Under the pieces are notes generated by a model, which saw nothing but the letters and a program-made list of their open reading frames with translations, was not told the DNA's origin and did no database searches. The translations under genes were made by a program, and so were the position numbers. From Rickettsiaceae bacterium H1 (GTDB taxonomy: Bacteria; Pseudomonadota; Alphaproteobacteria; Rickettsiales; Anaplasmataceae): DNA of 64,000 bases. Positions within the stretch are counted from its first letter, which is position 1; each line of letters begins with the position of its first letter. The stretch covers positions 62,001 through 126,000 of the forward strand of contig JACDQH010000002.1 of the NCBI GenBank assembly GCA_018101195.1. The letters are read 5' to 3'. Positions 29,401 to 37,607 of this stretch are shown piece by piece.

Positions 29401-30122
29401 GTCATCAAGAAAGTAGTGATCAACAATCTCAAACTGATTTTTATACTCAGCAATTAGCTCAAGCTCTTCAACAAGTTGAACAAGTTCAGCCAGGTCTTCA
29501 ACAAGCCTTAAGGATGTTGTCGAACGATCAACAATTCACACCTTATGCCGCCAAGCAATTAGCACAAAGCATTCAACAAGTTGAAGGCGTTAAAAGGGGG
29601 ATGCAACAAACTTGTGACAATTTACGGTCCGGAAAAATTCAATTAAGCGTTAAAGAATCTGATGCTGTGGTTGCTACTGAGCATGTTGAAGTAGTGTTAA
29701 CACAAGTTGAGCAAGCGAAAAGATCTGTTCAACAAGTTCTTGATGGTTTTGATTCGGGAAAAAATATTCAATCAAGTAATCCGCAATTTGAGAATAGCGC
29801 TTATTCCGAGCAAGTGAAACAAAGTCTTCAACAAACTCTCGATTCTTTAAATGCCCAAGAAGAAGGTTTGCGACAGTTAAGCGGGAACCAATCGCATGAG
29901 GAGAGTCGTCGTAATGAGCAAAATAGTGAAAGTAAGCTGAAAAATGAGGAAAATACCGCGGATAGTAGCAGTGATAATAATTATAAAGCTGTTTTGGAAC
30001 AAGAACAAAAAAGGCAGCAAGATCAAGATCAATCTTTGGAACAAAAGAACGAGAAGAAAAAAAGAAAAAAGAAAGATGATGCAAATGCTTGGGAAAGCAC
30101 TTTGGGTGATGATGATGAATAA
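26466..30122 (+). CDS. virB6: VirB6 paralogue 4 with repetitive cytoplasmic tail, lipoprotein-type signal
   Basis: At 1218 residues this is the largest VirB6 here. It starts with a lipobox signal (LILASC, Cys17) and a Gly/Pro-rich extracytoplasmic part containing WKDTGYVTTGEPIIIRTEG. The VirB6 core (about 300-530) includes YIDFVKALLVLYIAFTGIVY and KLPNTFENWLKQAMSF. A further TM segment lies near 640-660. The C-terminal 550 residues are cytoplasmic: a linker, an acidic part, a Gln-rich repeat region (about 920-1140) and a Lys-rich then acidic end. It is the last gene of the operon; its stop is 1 bp from the stop of convergent tyrS. Confidence 0.9.
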   Translation: MMKKSLLSLLLLILASCNNEDPFPRCISADDFTNSGLTISARVKEGSNKFQDDSGNSSDGFHPDQVIRWKDTGYVTTGEPIIIRTEGMWTSWLGIGNQSVSTSQSGGNDDFNNGAKYEAELGVSSVPKDRICGPYSKKDPGGSGCSNMRKCPYVEFGDPPDDPSKGQYGPPCWFNNGYGAYLLLKRPFDDDPNEKLEYMRYPKSPIIHIGYDPRSGETAFSTIDHPIIDTNCSIVTIEKGWKIYAKILDRFYWDNAGGYAINFVKGAKLADNREILENIRKEVITILIDEGAKKLFKKITGDNVYIDFVKALLVLYIAFTGIVYMFGMVQQPYSDVLIRIIKIAIIMQLISPYSWEFFYNNLAIIFVEGIAQLIMIINSHSGVEFNPDAPFAVFDRMLDIFFSGVVWGKKMRAFIWTYPPVLTCLVLLVIILIIISYVFVMVYACIIYLTSMIGIAVLISLIPILFLTLLFSKLPNTFENWLKQAMSFAFQSIMIFTLVSLFAALIMNFFYRTFGYTTCYNKTVHLEMCLLGNTGCFKIGEIWSWTFGEKFDYYEVGKLTQHDLGVKSRITFNRGAAVIKVPPEYKVDDYRYIDYPFLDPDPDSSVAPSKDGDGKGYDYNIIKNRITKDQFVIFEELFALVLITMLLWHLRLFVQRLGASIAGTSPFLSVVGHHYANFFSPISHSIAGKPGAIIAGLMRQATSSWGDAVSKVVDTPGRVVRSIPGVNKVAEGVKGIYNVAEWSVGAESNVKRHYREQDAFKWIHHKQAVIGQTLSDMAPDHVVKSALSYGYNKVTGKTSESFGGHIKKSYAQQLEKLHDNIIGYKRPGAPKHKEDASDESDPPFQRSETFDEGTPETEDGLQRTVDVSDEHSDVDDTALGSQIGSEIVEEFRQEGDERVISTGDSETSTASNQSSEMDSYSDRVQQAVEDLGLERIQSGTQGIEVQQAAEARSVGSEMDSITNAHSGLGVADRSEGTGGHQESSDQQSQTDFYTQQLAQALQQVEQVQPGLQQALRMLSNDQQFTPYAAKQLAQSIQQVEGVKRGMQQTCDNLRSGKIQLSVKESDAVVATEHVEVVLTQVEQAKRSVQQVLDGFDSGKNIQSSNPQFENSAYSEQVKQSLQQTLDSLNAQEEGLRQLSGNQSHEESRRNEQNSESKLKNEENTADSSSDNNYKAVLEQEQKRQQDQDQSLEQKNEKKKRKKKDDANAWESTLGDDDE
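29218..29880 (+). repeat. Gln-rich coiled-coil repeats in VirB6 paralogue 4
   Basis: At least four diverged repeats of about 40 residues share the pattern 'Y...QLAQ.(L/I)QQVE.V..G.QQ...L.S'. Examples are QQLAQALQQVEQVQPGLQQA, KQLAQSIQQVEGVKRGMQQT, EVVLTQVEQAKRSVQQVLDG and EQVKQSLQQTLDSL. Heptad-like spacing suggests coiled coil. The repeats are confined to the cytoplasmic tail of this paralogue. Confidence 0.65.
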
Positions 30123-30123
30123 C

Positions 30124-31356
30124 TTATTCAAAATTAATAAGGCACCTTTTTTTTCCTACCGAGATTTTTCTAGTCTTATTCGTGTTGTGTAAAGTGTAAT
30201 TTATATCTTTTATTACTTGATCGTTTATTTTCACCGATCCTGAAATTATTAATCTTTTAGCAGCTGAGTTCGAGGTAGCAAAAGTAGTTTTTGTGATTAA
30301 TTTCGGTAAAGCGATACTATCGTCGTTTATATTTATAGTAGGTAATAGAGAGCTATCTTGATTTTCAAATTCAGCGGTAGCAGCTGCTAATATGTTTTGT
30401 GCTTTGGTTTCAGTATGGCATATCTTCGTTACTTCGGTTGCTAAAATCTTTTTTGCTTCATTTATTTTCTGTCCTTGTAAATTCTCTAATTCCGTTATTT
30501 TATCGATCGATAGATCCGTGAATAGTCTTAAGAATTTGCTGATGTCTTGATCGCTAACGTTACGGAAATATTGCCAGTAGTCGTAAGGTGAGAATAATTT
30601 GGCGCTAAGCCAGACCGCTTTTCCTTCCGTTTTACCCATTTTTACTCCGTCAGAAGTAGTAATTAACGGGCTGGTGAAACCGAAGAACTCGGGATTTCCT
30701 AGCTTTTTTCCCAGTTCTATTCCGCTTACGATATTTCCCCATTGATCAGATCCTCCTAATTGCAGTCGGCAATTGTACCCATTATATAATTCGGTAAAAT
30801 CGTAAGCTTGTAACAGCATGTAGTTAAATTCGAGAAAGCTAAGATTTTGTTCTCGAGTTAATCTGGATTTTACGCTTTCCGCTTCCAGCATTCTGTTAAT
30901 AGAAAAGTGTTTTCCTATGTCTCGTAAAAAATCTATATAATTTAAATCTTTTAGCCATTCGTAGTTATCTACGATGATTGCATTATCTTGGTTGAAATCG
31001 ATGAATTGTGTTAATACCAAACGTATATCCGACTTATTTTTTTCAATTTGATCGTTGTTAAGTATTGTTCGAGCTTTATCTTTGCCGGATGGGTCACCTA
31101 TCTTCGTAGTACCTCCGCCTAATAACACGATAACTTTATGTCCGGTATTTTGTAATAACCTTAGCATCATAATTTGCACTAAACTTCCGATATGTAAACT
31201 TGGTGCGGTACAATCAAAACCTATGTAAGCCGTAATTTTGTTTGACGACATAAAGTCATCCAGGCCTTCAATATTTGTGCATTGGTATAAATAACCTCTT
31301 TCTTTAGCAACATTTAAAAATTCAGATCTCATTAATACTTTCGGCAACTTTTTCAA
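30124..31356 (-). CDS. tyrS: Tyrosyl-tRNA synthetase
   Basis: TyrS charges tRNA-Tyr. The 410-residue class I enzyme has YIGFDCTAPSLHIGS (about 44-58) with the HIGH-type motif. It also has GGGTTKIGDPSGKD, the tyrosine-binding region with YNCRLQLGGSDQWGN, and a KMSKS-type loop written KMGKT near residue 240. A C-terminal S4-like RNA-binding part ends with LIISGSVKINDQVI. Length matches the bacterial enzyme. The gene is alone on its strand, convergent with the virB6 array at a 1-bp gap, and 49 bp downstream of htpG. Confidence 0.97.
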   Translation of the reverse strand: MKKLPKVLMRSEFLNVAKERGYLYQCTNIEGLDDFMSSNKITAYIGFDCTAPSLHIGSLVQIMMLRLLQNTGHKVIVLLGGGTTKIGDPSGKDKARTILNNDQIEKNKSDIRLVLTQFIDFNQDNAIIVDNYEWLKDLNYIDFLRDIGKHFSINRMLEAESVKSRLTREQNLSFLEFNYMLLQAYDFTELYNGYNCRLQLGGSDQWGNIVSGIELGKKLGNPEFFGFTSPLITTSDGVKMGKTEGKAVWLSAKLFSPYDYWQYFRNVSDQDISKFLRLFTDLSIDKITELENLQGQKINEAKKILATEVTKICHTETKAQNILAAATAEFENQDSSLLPTININDDSIALPKLITKTTFATSNSAAKRLIISGSVKINDQVIKDINYTLHNTNKTRKISVGKKRCLINFE

Positions 31357-31405
31357 TGCTTATGTTAGCAATAAATCGGTCTTATAACAATAAAATCGAT
31401 ATTAA

Positions 31406-33286
31406 TTACGCGGAAATAAACTTGTTTAATCTACGAGCAAATTCGGATGGATCGCTAATTTCCTCTCCTTCTATGATACAAGCTTGATCGAACAGTAAAT
31501 TGATAATATCTACCGAATCGTCACACTTGCCGTCATCCAATAATTTTCTTATTACGGGGTGTTTGGTGTTGATTTCAAGAATTTTCGCCGATTTATTATG
31601 AAGTTGTTTTTGCTCGATCATAAATCTTTCCATTCGAATATCCATTGCGCCTTCTTGCACTGCTAAACAGACGGGGCTTCCCGTTAATTTTTTCGATACT
31701 CGTACGCTGCTTACTTTTTTATCTAAAGTTTTCTTTACGTACTCGATTAAATCATTAATTTTCTTTTCATCGTCTTCATGTGAAACTTCGGGTTCTCCGT
31801 CTTCTTTCGGAGCAAATTTTTCTAAATCGATGTCAGTTCGAGTAATGGATTTTAATTTAACGTTTTTATATTCCGTTGTGACGTTAGTCCAAAAATCGTC
31901 AACTGGATCGGTGAGTAATAATACGTTTAAGTTTCTGCTTGCGAAACCTTCTAATTGCGGACTTTTTTTTGCGGATTCAATACTGCTTGCCGTTAGGTAA
32001 TAAATAAATTCTTGTCCCTCTTCCATGTTTTTCATGTAATCGTTTACACTGGTTAGTTCGCTTGATTTCGAGTTATTAAATCTACATACCGAAAGTAACC
32101 TTTCTTTTTCATCGGTAGGCATTCCTTCGCATAAACCTTCTTTGAGTACGGCGCCGAAATTATTCCAAAATTTTTTGTATTCTTCCGGTTCAGATTCCGC
32201 TTTCTTTCCTAATTCGCTGATTACTTTTTTCGTTAACGCACTTTTTATTTTGCTGATTACGGCGTTATTTTGTAAAGTTTCCCGGCTGATATTTAAAGGC
32301 AGATCGGCACAATCGACAACACCGCGTAAAAACCTTAAATATTGAGGAATTATGTTAACGTTATCTTCGGTAATGAAAACTTTTTTAATGTATAATTTTA
32401 AAGAACATTTGCGATCCGGATGAAATAAGTCGAAAGGTTTTATCGTCGGTACATATAGCAAATTGGTGAATTCTATCGCCCCTTCGTTTTTATTGTGCAA
32501 TATCATCCAGGGAGATCCCCCTACTCGAGCAACGGAGCGAAAGAAATCTTGATGCTGCTCGTCGGTAATATCGCTTTTGTTACGCGTCCATATTGCCGAA
32601 GCGGTATTCAGCTTTTCCGCTTCTCCTTTATCGTTAATTAATTCTATCGGGTAAGAAATGTGGTCGGTATAAGTCGTTACTATATGTTCGATACGAAACT
32701 TGTCCAGATAAGCATCTTCCTCGGGTTTTAAGTGAAGCGATACTGTTGTTCCTCTGGAAATTACTCCGTCCGCTTGTTCGATAGTGAATTCTCCATCCCC
32801 ACGGGATTTCCATATATGTCCTTCTTTATCTCCGGATTTACGCGAGGTTACTTCCACTTTATCGGCAACCATAAATATCGAATAAAAACCAACGCCGAAT
32901 TGACCTATTAATTCCAAATTATTTTCTTTTTTGTTCTGCAGCGCTTCTATGAAATTTTGCGTGCCGGAGCGAGCAATCGTTCCCAAGTTATTTTTTAACT
33001 CTTCTTTGCTCATACCGATACCGTTGTCACTTACCGTTAGTATTTTTTTGTCGGCATTGAAGGAGATAGTTATTTTTAACTCCGAATCGTCTTCCAGTAA
33101 TTTCGGTTCCAATACCGCCTGATACTGCAATTTTTCACAAGCATCTGAAGCGTTCGATACCAGTTCTCGTAAAAAAACTTCTCTATTGGTATATAAAGAA
33201 TTAATTACCAGCTGTAAAACTTTACCGGCAGCAGCATCAAATTTATAATTTTCGACTTTGTTATCTATAGTTGTCTCTTCGACCAT
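31406..33286 (-). CDS. htpG: HtpG, Hsp90-family chaperone
   Basis: HtpG is the bacterial Hsp90, an ATP-driven dimeric chaperone. The 626-residue protein has the GHKL ATPase motifs in order: [13 protein letters not shown] (about 40-52), VSDNGIGMS, and [19 protein letters not shown] (about 128-146). The middle domain has [11 protein letters not shown] and a [15 protein letters not shown] segment; the C-terminal dimerisation domain follows. Length matches E. coli HtpG (624). A heat-shock type promoter can be read just upstream. The gene is divergent from yebC. Confidence 0.98.
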   Translation of the reverse strand: MVEETTIDNKVENYKFDAAAGKVLQLVINSLYTNREVFLRELVSNASDACEKLQYQAVLEPKLLEDDSELKITISFNADKKILTVSDNGIGMSKEELKNNLGTIARSGTQNFIEALQNKKENNLELIGQFGVGFYSIFMVADKVEVTSRKSGDKEGHIWKSRGDGEFTIEQADGVISRGTTVSLHLKPEEDAYLDKFRIEHIVTTYTDHISYPIELINDKGEAEKLNTASAIWTRNKSDITDEQHQDFFRSVARVGGSPWMILHNKNEGAIEFTNLLYVPTIKPFDLFHPDRKCSLKLYIKKVFITEDNVNIIPQYLRFLRGVVDCADLPLNISRETLQNNAVISKIKSALTKKVISELGKKAESEPEEYKKFWNNFGAVLKEGLCEGMPTDEKERLLSVCRFNNSKSSELTSVNDYMKNMEEGQEFIYYLTASSIESAKKSPQLEGFASRNLNVLLLTDPVDDFWTNVTTEYKNVKLKSITRTDIDLEKFAPKEDGEPEVSHEDDEKKINDLIEYVKKTLDKKVSSVRVSKKLTGSPVCLAVQEGAMDIRMERFMIEQKQLHNKSAKILEINTKHPVIRKLLDDGKCDDSVDIINLLFDQACIIEGEEISDPSEFARRLNKFISA

Positions 33287-33317
33287 AATTAAATAATAAC
33301 TAACTTACTTTTCAGAG

Positions 33318-33345
33318 ATATATGCACCGCTATTGAAAATTCAAG
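33318..33345 (-). promoter_or_regulatory. RpoH (sigma-32)-like promoter of htpG
   Basis: Read on the minus strand, CTTGAA (33340-33345) is followed after 15 bp by CATATAT (33318-33324). This fits the RpoH pattern CTTGAA...C.CAT.T and would place the RNA start about 25 bp before the htpG ATG. Heat-shock control of htpG is usual in proteobacteria, which supports the reading. Confidence 0.5.
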
Positions 33346-33402
33346 TTGTTGCCATCTTATCTTCGGCCCGTTATTATGTTTTTATACGCAAAATTTAGTA
33401 CT

Positions 33403-34107
33403 ATGGCCGGTCATTCTCAATTTTCCAATATCAAGTATAGGAAAGAAGCACAAGATGCCAAGAGAGCGACAAAATTTACCAAACTTCGCAGGGAAATAAT
33501 CGTTGCCGCCAGATCCGGTTTACCCGATCCGGAATTAAATCCAAGATTGAGATCCGCTCTTATTACCGCTCATCGGGAAGGTTTACCTAAAGATAAAATC
33601 GATAATGCGATTAAAAATAGTACCGGCAATAATAAAGACGAAGATTATCGGGAAGTACGATACGAAGGATATGCTTCCGGTGGCGCCGCCGTTATTCTTG
33701 AAACTTTAACTGATAACAGAAATCGTACCGCTGGGGAATTGCGCTTTATTTTTTCCCGAAACGGAGGAAATTTGGCCGAAGTGGGGAGCGTTAGCTACTT
33801 GTTCGATCATTTGGGGATTATTATTTACGGCAAAAATAACGAAGAAATATTTGATTTTGCTTTGGAAAATAATGCTACCGATATAGAAGAATCTAATGAT
33901 TCGTACCGTATTATCTGCGAAGTGAAAGAATTCGGTATTTTGAGAGATTTATTATATGAAAAATTTGGTGAACCGAATTCCGCAAATTTAATGTGGCAGC
34001 CGAAAGATAAACTTGCTCTTACCGAAGATAACAAGGAAAAAGTCGGGAAATTATTGGATGCTCTTGAAGATAACGACGACGTGCAATCCGTATATAGTAA
34101 TGCATGA
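33403..34107 (+). CDS. yebC: YebC/PmpR-family protein
   Basis: YebC-family proteins bind DNA as regulators and, as shown for some members, act on ribosomes stalled at proline-rich stretches. I chose the ATG at 33403 because the family starts MAGHSQFSNIKYRK. An upstream in-frame start (33346) would add 19 residues the family lacks. The 234-residue product also has RLRSALITAHREGLPKDKID, YEGYASGGAAVILETLTDN and NRTAGELRFIFSRNGGNL. It is divergent from htpG and overlaps the next gene by 4 bp. Confidence 0.94.
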   Translation: MAGHSQFSNIKYRKEAQDAKRATKFTKLRREIIVAARSGLPDPELNPRLRSALITAHREGLPKDKIDNAIKNSTGNNKDEDYREVRYEGYASGGAAVILETLTDNRNRTAGELRFIFSRNGGNLAEVGSVSYLFDHLGIIIYGKNNEEIFDFALENNATDIEESNDSYRIICEVKEFGILRDLLYEKFGEPNSANLMWQPKDKLALTEDNKEKVGKLLDALEDNDDVQSVYSNA

Positions 34108-34787
34108 TTAAAAATGCTATGATTTTTGCTGCGGGTTTCGGCACTCGCATGCAAAATCATACCGAAAAGATTCCAAAACCGTTATTAAAAATTGGCAATA
34201 AGCGTTTAATAGATTTGGTAATCGATCGGCTTAGGGAATACGGCATCGAAAAAATAGTGATAAATTGCCATTATCGAGCCGAGCAAATTATTTCTCACTT
34301 GCAAAATAATAATAAAGTTATCGTATCTCATGAAGAAGAAATTTTAGAAACCGGAGGAGGTTTGATTAATGCATTACCGATTTTAGGTATGGATCCGATA
34401 ATTACGGTAAATAGCGATACGATATGGCATGAAAGCGATTTGTTGGAGCAATTAACCGATTTATGGGAAAAAAAATCGTATCCCGATTTAGTGATGACGT
34501 TTTACGATTCGGTAAAAATGATTAACCATAAGGGACAATTTACTTTGTTAAACGATAATCGCGTGATAAACGATAATGGCGCAAAGCTGGTTTATGCCGG
34601 GATACAAATTATTAATCCGGATATCGTACGGGTAATTTCTCGCAAGAAATTTTCCTTATCTTCGGTGTATGATTTTTTTATCAAAAACGAACCGAATAAA
34701 GTTTACGGAATGGAATATTTGGGGAAAATATTTCACGTAGGTACTCCCGAAGAATTAAAATTAGCAAGATTTGCAATTAATATTTAA
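34104..34787 (+). CDS. Sugar-1-phosphate nucleotidyltransferase, MurU-like
   Basis: The 227 residues form a Rossmann-type nucleotidyltransferase. FAAGFGTRM (about 8-16) and KIPKPLLKIGNKRLI are the nucleotide-binding motifs, EEILETGGGLINALP resembles the sugar-site loop, and TVNSDT carries the metal Asp (about 103). The size and motif spelling fit MurU, the uridylyltransferase of MurNAc-1-phosphate in cell-wall recycling. Related GlmU- or mannose-type enzymes cannot be excluded. Its ATG overlaps the yebC stop. Its last 20 codons are also present, diverged, at 36314-36380 as part of a tandem duplication. Confidence 0.8.
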   Translation: MIKNAMIFAAGFGTRMQNHTEKIPKPLLKIGNKRLIDLVIDRLREYGIEKIVINCHYRAEQIISHLQNNNKVIVSHEEEILETGGGLINALPILGMDPIITVNSDTIWHESDLLEQLTDLWEKKSYPDLVMTFYDSVKMINHKGQFTLLNDNRVINDNGAKLVYAGIQIINPDIVRVISRKKFSLSSVYDFFIKNEPNKVYGMEYLGKIFHVGTPEELKLARFAINI

Positions 34788-34805
34788 ATAATATTATGGT
34801 ATAAT
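34777..34805 (+). promoter_or_regulatory. Candidate sigma-70 promoter of the 459-residue gene
   Basis: A perfect TATAAT (34800-34805) lies 17 bp after TTAATA (34777-34782) and 23 bp before the ATG. A GGGGGAG Shine-Dalgarno sequence (34817-34823) stands in front of the ATG. The decayed tandem copy keeps a TATGAT in the same place. Confidence 0.45.
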
Positions 34806-34828
34806 AACATAATTGTGGGGGAGAAAAA

Positions 34829-36208
34829 ATGCATCATTCGCAAATTAATGATGAAATAAAAGATTTTTTAACAATTGCTTATTTAATGGTGCCGGCAATA
34901 CGTGAAGACAAAGAAATTGTACGGCATGTTGATCAAGAATTTCGTGATTTTGATCAGGGAAAACTCAAACAGTATTTGTGCGGGGATAGATTTCGGAAAT
35001 ACGATTTAAGTAAAGATGATATTGAATGGATAAAGAATAATTATGCCCCCAATCCCTTTTTAAACCCGGGAATAGCACCTTATCTTGTTTTCACTATAGG
35101 GTCGTATGCTGATGAAAGAGAAAAAGATTATTTAACTAAAGATCAACTCAAAGAAGTAATTGAGTGCGTTTTGCAGAAAATTATTCTTGGTTTAACACTT
35201 GGTACGGAACAAAAAAAATCACTTAATAAAACACAAAAAGGATTATATGATGCGTTATTAAAACCTACAATTGATGGTGAATCTGCTTGTACTTTTCTAG
35301 CTCATAATGAAGAATATAATGTTTTTCGATCTTCTGATGGTCAATTTTTGCCTGTTAATCAAAGATATTCTAATGGTGATTTTGAAAATGATCCAGCATT
35401 GCAGCGTTTAGTATATGATAATGTAAACCGGAAAAAAAATATAGGTGAAAAAGCAAAAAATGAAATAAAACAAGCATATAAAATTTTTTTATTATTATTA
35501 AAAAGAAAATTGTCTTCCGACAAAGAAATTGATTGGGATAAAATATTGTTAAAAGAATTTTTTGATGAGCAAATGAAAGCAATGGCACTTCGTGCGATTG
35601 ATTGTTCTCCTTTTATAAAAAATCTTTATAACGGTAAAATTATAGATATCGAAACTCTTTGTGACGTATTGGATAGTGTTGTTGATAATGAATTTGAAAA
35701 AAGAACGATGAAGCAATTAATCACTATATATGGACAAAGCAAGATAAATCCTACGGGTGAATTAACCGAGGAGGTTATTGTAAAAACTAAGAAAAAACCT
35801 AAACCTGACGCTATGAACGAATACTTAGAGAACAGCCAGGGTATTCAAAATCCAACTGAGACAGAAGAAATCACGACAGGGACCGAAACAGAAAATCTTG
35901 GTGAAAATTTCATCGAGACAAAAGAAAACCCTATCCCGACTGAAACAGAAAATCTTGATAAAAATTTCACTAAGAAGAAAGCCAATATATTATTGGCTGT
36001 TAACATTCTGATTCCTGCTGCCCTTATTACTTCAGTCGCATTGTTAAGCGGTTTGATTAAAAGTGGTAATCTTAAGTGGAAAATTCCCGTGACCGTAGCT
36101 GCATGTATGGTGATTGCTTTAATCGGATCCACCTTTTATTTGCATTATACTTCTATCGAACTTGAGCAAGCAAATTCTCAAGGATTAAATACGGGATATT
36201 TAAGGTAA
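34829..36208 (+). CDS. Unknown protein with C-terminal TM hairpin
   Basis: I recognise no family. The 459-residue protein has a soluble, mostly helical body (about 1-320). A Thr/Glu-rich linker carries a 19-residue repeat (TETENLGENF and TETENLDKNF, 57 bp apart in DNA at 35882 and 35939). Two TM segments (ILLAVNILIPAALITSVALL and IPVTVAACMVIALIGSTFYL) and a 22-residue tail end it. There is no signal peptide. A strong ribosome site and promoter precede it, so it is probably expressed. A decayed tandem copy follows directly. The topology matches the 892- and 277-residue proteins in this window, although the sequences are unrelated by eye. Confidence 0.75.
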   Translation: MHHSQINDEIKDFLTIAYLMVPAIREDKEIVRHVDQEFRDFDQGKLKQYLCGDRFRKYDLSKDDIEWIKNNYAPNPFLNPGIAPYLVFTIGSYADEREKDYLTKDQLKEVIECVLQKIILGLTLGTEQKKSLNKTQKGLYDALLKPTIDGESACTFLAHNEEYNVFRSSDGQFLPVNQRYSNGDFENDPALQRLVYDNVNRKKNIGEKAKNEIKQAYKIFLLLLKRKLSSDKEIDWDKILLKEFFDEQMKAMALRAIDCSPFIKNLYNGKIIDIETLCDVLDSVVDNEFEKRTMKQLITIYGQSKINPTGELTEEVIVKTKKKPKPDAMNEYLENSQGIQNPTETEEITTGTETENLGENFIETKENPIPTETENLDKNFTKKKANILLAVNILIPAALITSVALLSGLIKSGNLKWKIPVTVAACMVIALIGSTFYLHYTSIELEQANSQGLNTGYLR

Positions 36209-36313
36209 AAACAAAGACGGTAAAGTCATAAACCGGCGAAAAATCAATATTAATCTTCTTTATTATTCCGATTATTTCTTATACGTTTTCACGATTTACA
36301 AAATTGATTATCA

Positions 36314-37580
36314 GAAAAAATATTTCACGTAGGTACTCCCGAAGAATTAAAGTTAGCACAATTTATACAGTTAATGTTTAAATAAACTTGTGGTATGATA
36401 AAAGCATAATTTTGCAATAACTACAAAAAAATAATAAAATGAGAATATTTTAGCTTGCTTAACAGTGCCGGTAATACGTAAAGATAAAGAGATTGCAAAG
36501 CATGTTGATAAAAAATTACGTAAATTTAGCAAAGAAAGAATCAGGGATTATTAGGAAAAAAGTAGGTGTTTTGTAAAACTTGTTCAAGAAAACATCAAGC
36601 AGTATTTGAACAGAATGAATTTCTAAAACACTTCTTAAAACGGGAGGATATTTATTATATTGAAAAATATTTTTAATCTTTATTACCTTGAAGTGGCAAA
36701 TTATTTTTGTATAACTATAAGCTTTTATGTTGATGAGAATGATGAGGAAAGTTTGACTAACGGTTAACTTAAAGAATTATTAAGATTTTGGTTCTGGATG
36801 GTCGTTCTGGTCTTGTGCTTAATGAAGAACAAAAAGATTTATGTAACGCTTTAATGAAATCATTGAATTTTGGTGATTACGCTCTTTCTGTACTACGACA
36901 TAATAAGGAAAAACATGATTGGCATAAAGCAATGTCGCCTATTTGATATGGGGGTTGAGAAAGAACGCTATCCAATTTATCTGAGAGTGAGAAAGTTAAT
37001 CGGAATGAAATATCGTTAAAAACAACGTTTGAAAAACAAGTGAAGGCGATGGTGTTACGTACGATTTTTTTATTCTCTTTTTGTTATGAAAAATGCTTTT
37101 GATAGTGAAAATATGGATATTGATTCTCTTTCTGAAGAATTGGATGTTTCTGTTAAAAATGATCTGGAAAATAGAATAATAAAGCAATTAACTTCTATAC
37201 GTAAAAATAGGAAAAATAGATGTTGAATTAGGAATTTTCAATAATGTGAGGACAAAAGTGAAGCTATTATCAATTGTTAACGCTCTGTCGTATTTATTAC
37301 TGCAGTCGCACTGTCAAGATAAGCGGTGTGATTAAAAAGGTTGATCTTAGGTGAAAAATTTCTGTGATTGTAGTTGCTTGCATGTATGGTGATTGCTTTG
37401 AATCCATCTATTTATTCGTGTTATATTTTTGCCGAATTTTACCGAATTTGAGCAGGTAAATTCTCAAGGATTAATCAGGATCATGAAAGATCATGAAAAA
37501 AGGCGGTAAAATCATAAACAGGGGAAAAATCGCTATTAATCCTCTTTATTATCCTGATTATTTCTTATATACTTTCACGA
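36314..37580 (+). pseudogene. Decayed tandem copy of the 459-residue gene plus murU 3' fragment
   Basis: The segment opens with a well-conserved copy of the nucleotidyltransferase C-terminus (IFHVGTPEELKLAQF, ending in TAA near 36380). A -10-like TATGAT follows, then a broken version of the adjacent gene. Matches include CAGTGCCGGTAATACGTAAA against GGTGCCGGCAATACGTGAAG, TTATGTTGATGAGAATGATG against the SYADEREKDY coding region, and AGGTAAATTCTCAAGGATTA against the coding end. No frame longer than about 60 codons survives. It occupies almost all DNA between the intact gene and sucA. Confidence 0.8.
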
Positions 37581-37607
37581 GTTGTATTTTATTTTAGCAT
37601 ATTTATT

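Larger units (their letters stand above)
34724..37580 (+). repeat. Diverged tandem duplication (34724-36294 and 36314-37580)
   Basis: Two direct copies of about 1.57 and 1.27 kb lie head to tail with about 20 bp between them. Both open with the 3' end of the murU-like gene (ATATTTCACGTAGGTACTCC). Both continue through a promoter-like region and a gene body. Both end with matching sequence: GTCATAAACCGGCGAAAAAT in the first copy, ATCATAAACAGGGGAAAAAT in the second, followed in both by TTATTTCTTATA and TTTTCACGA or CTTTCACGA. The second copy is shorter and full of stops. Confidence 0.85.
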
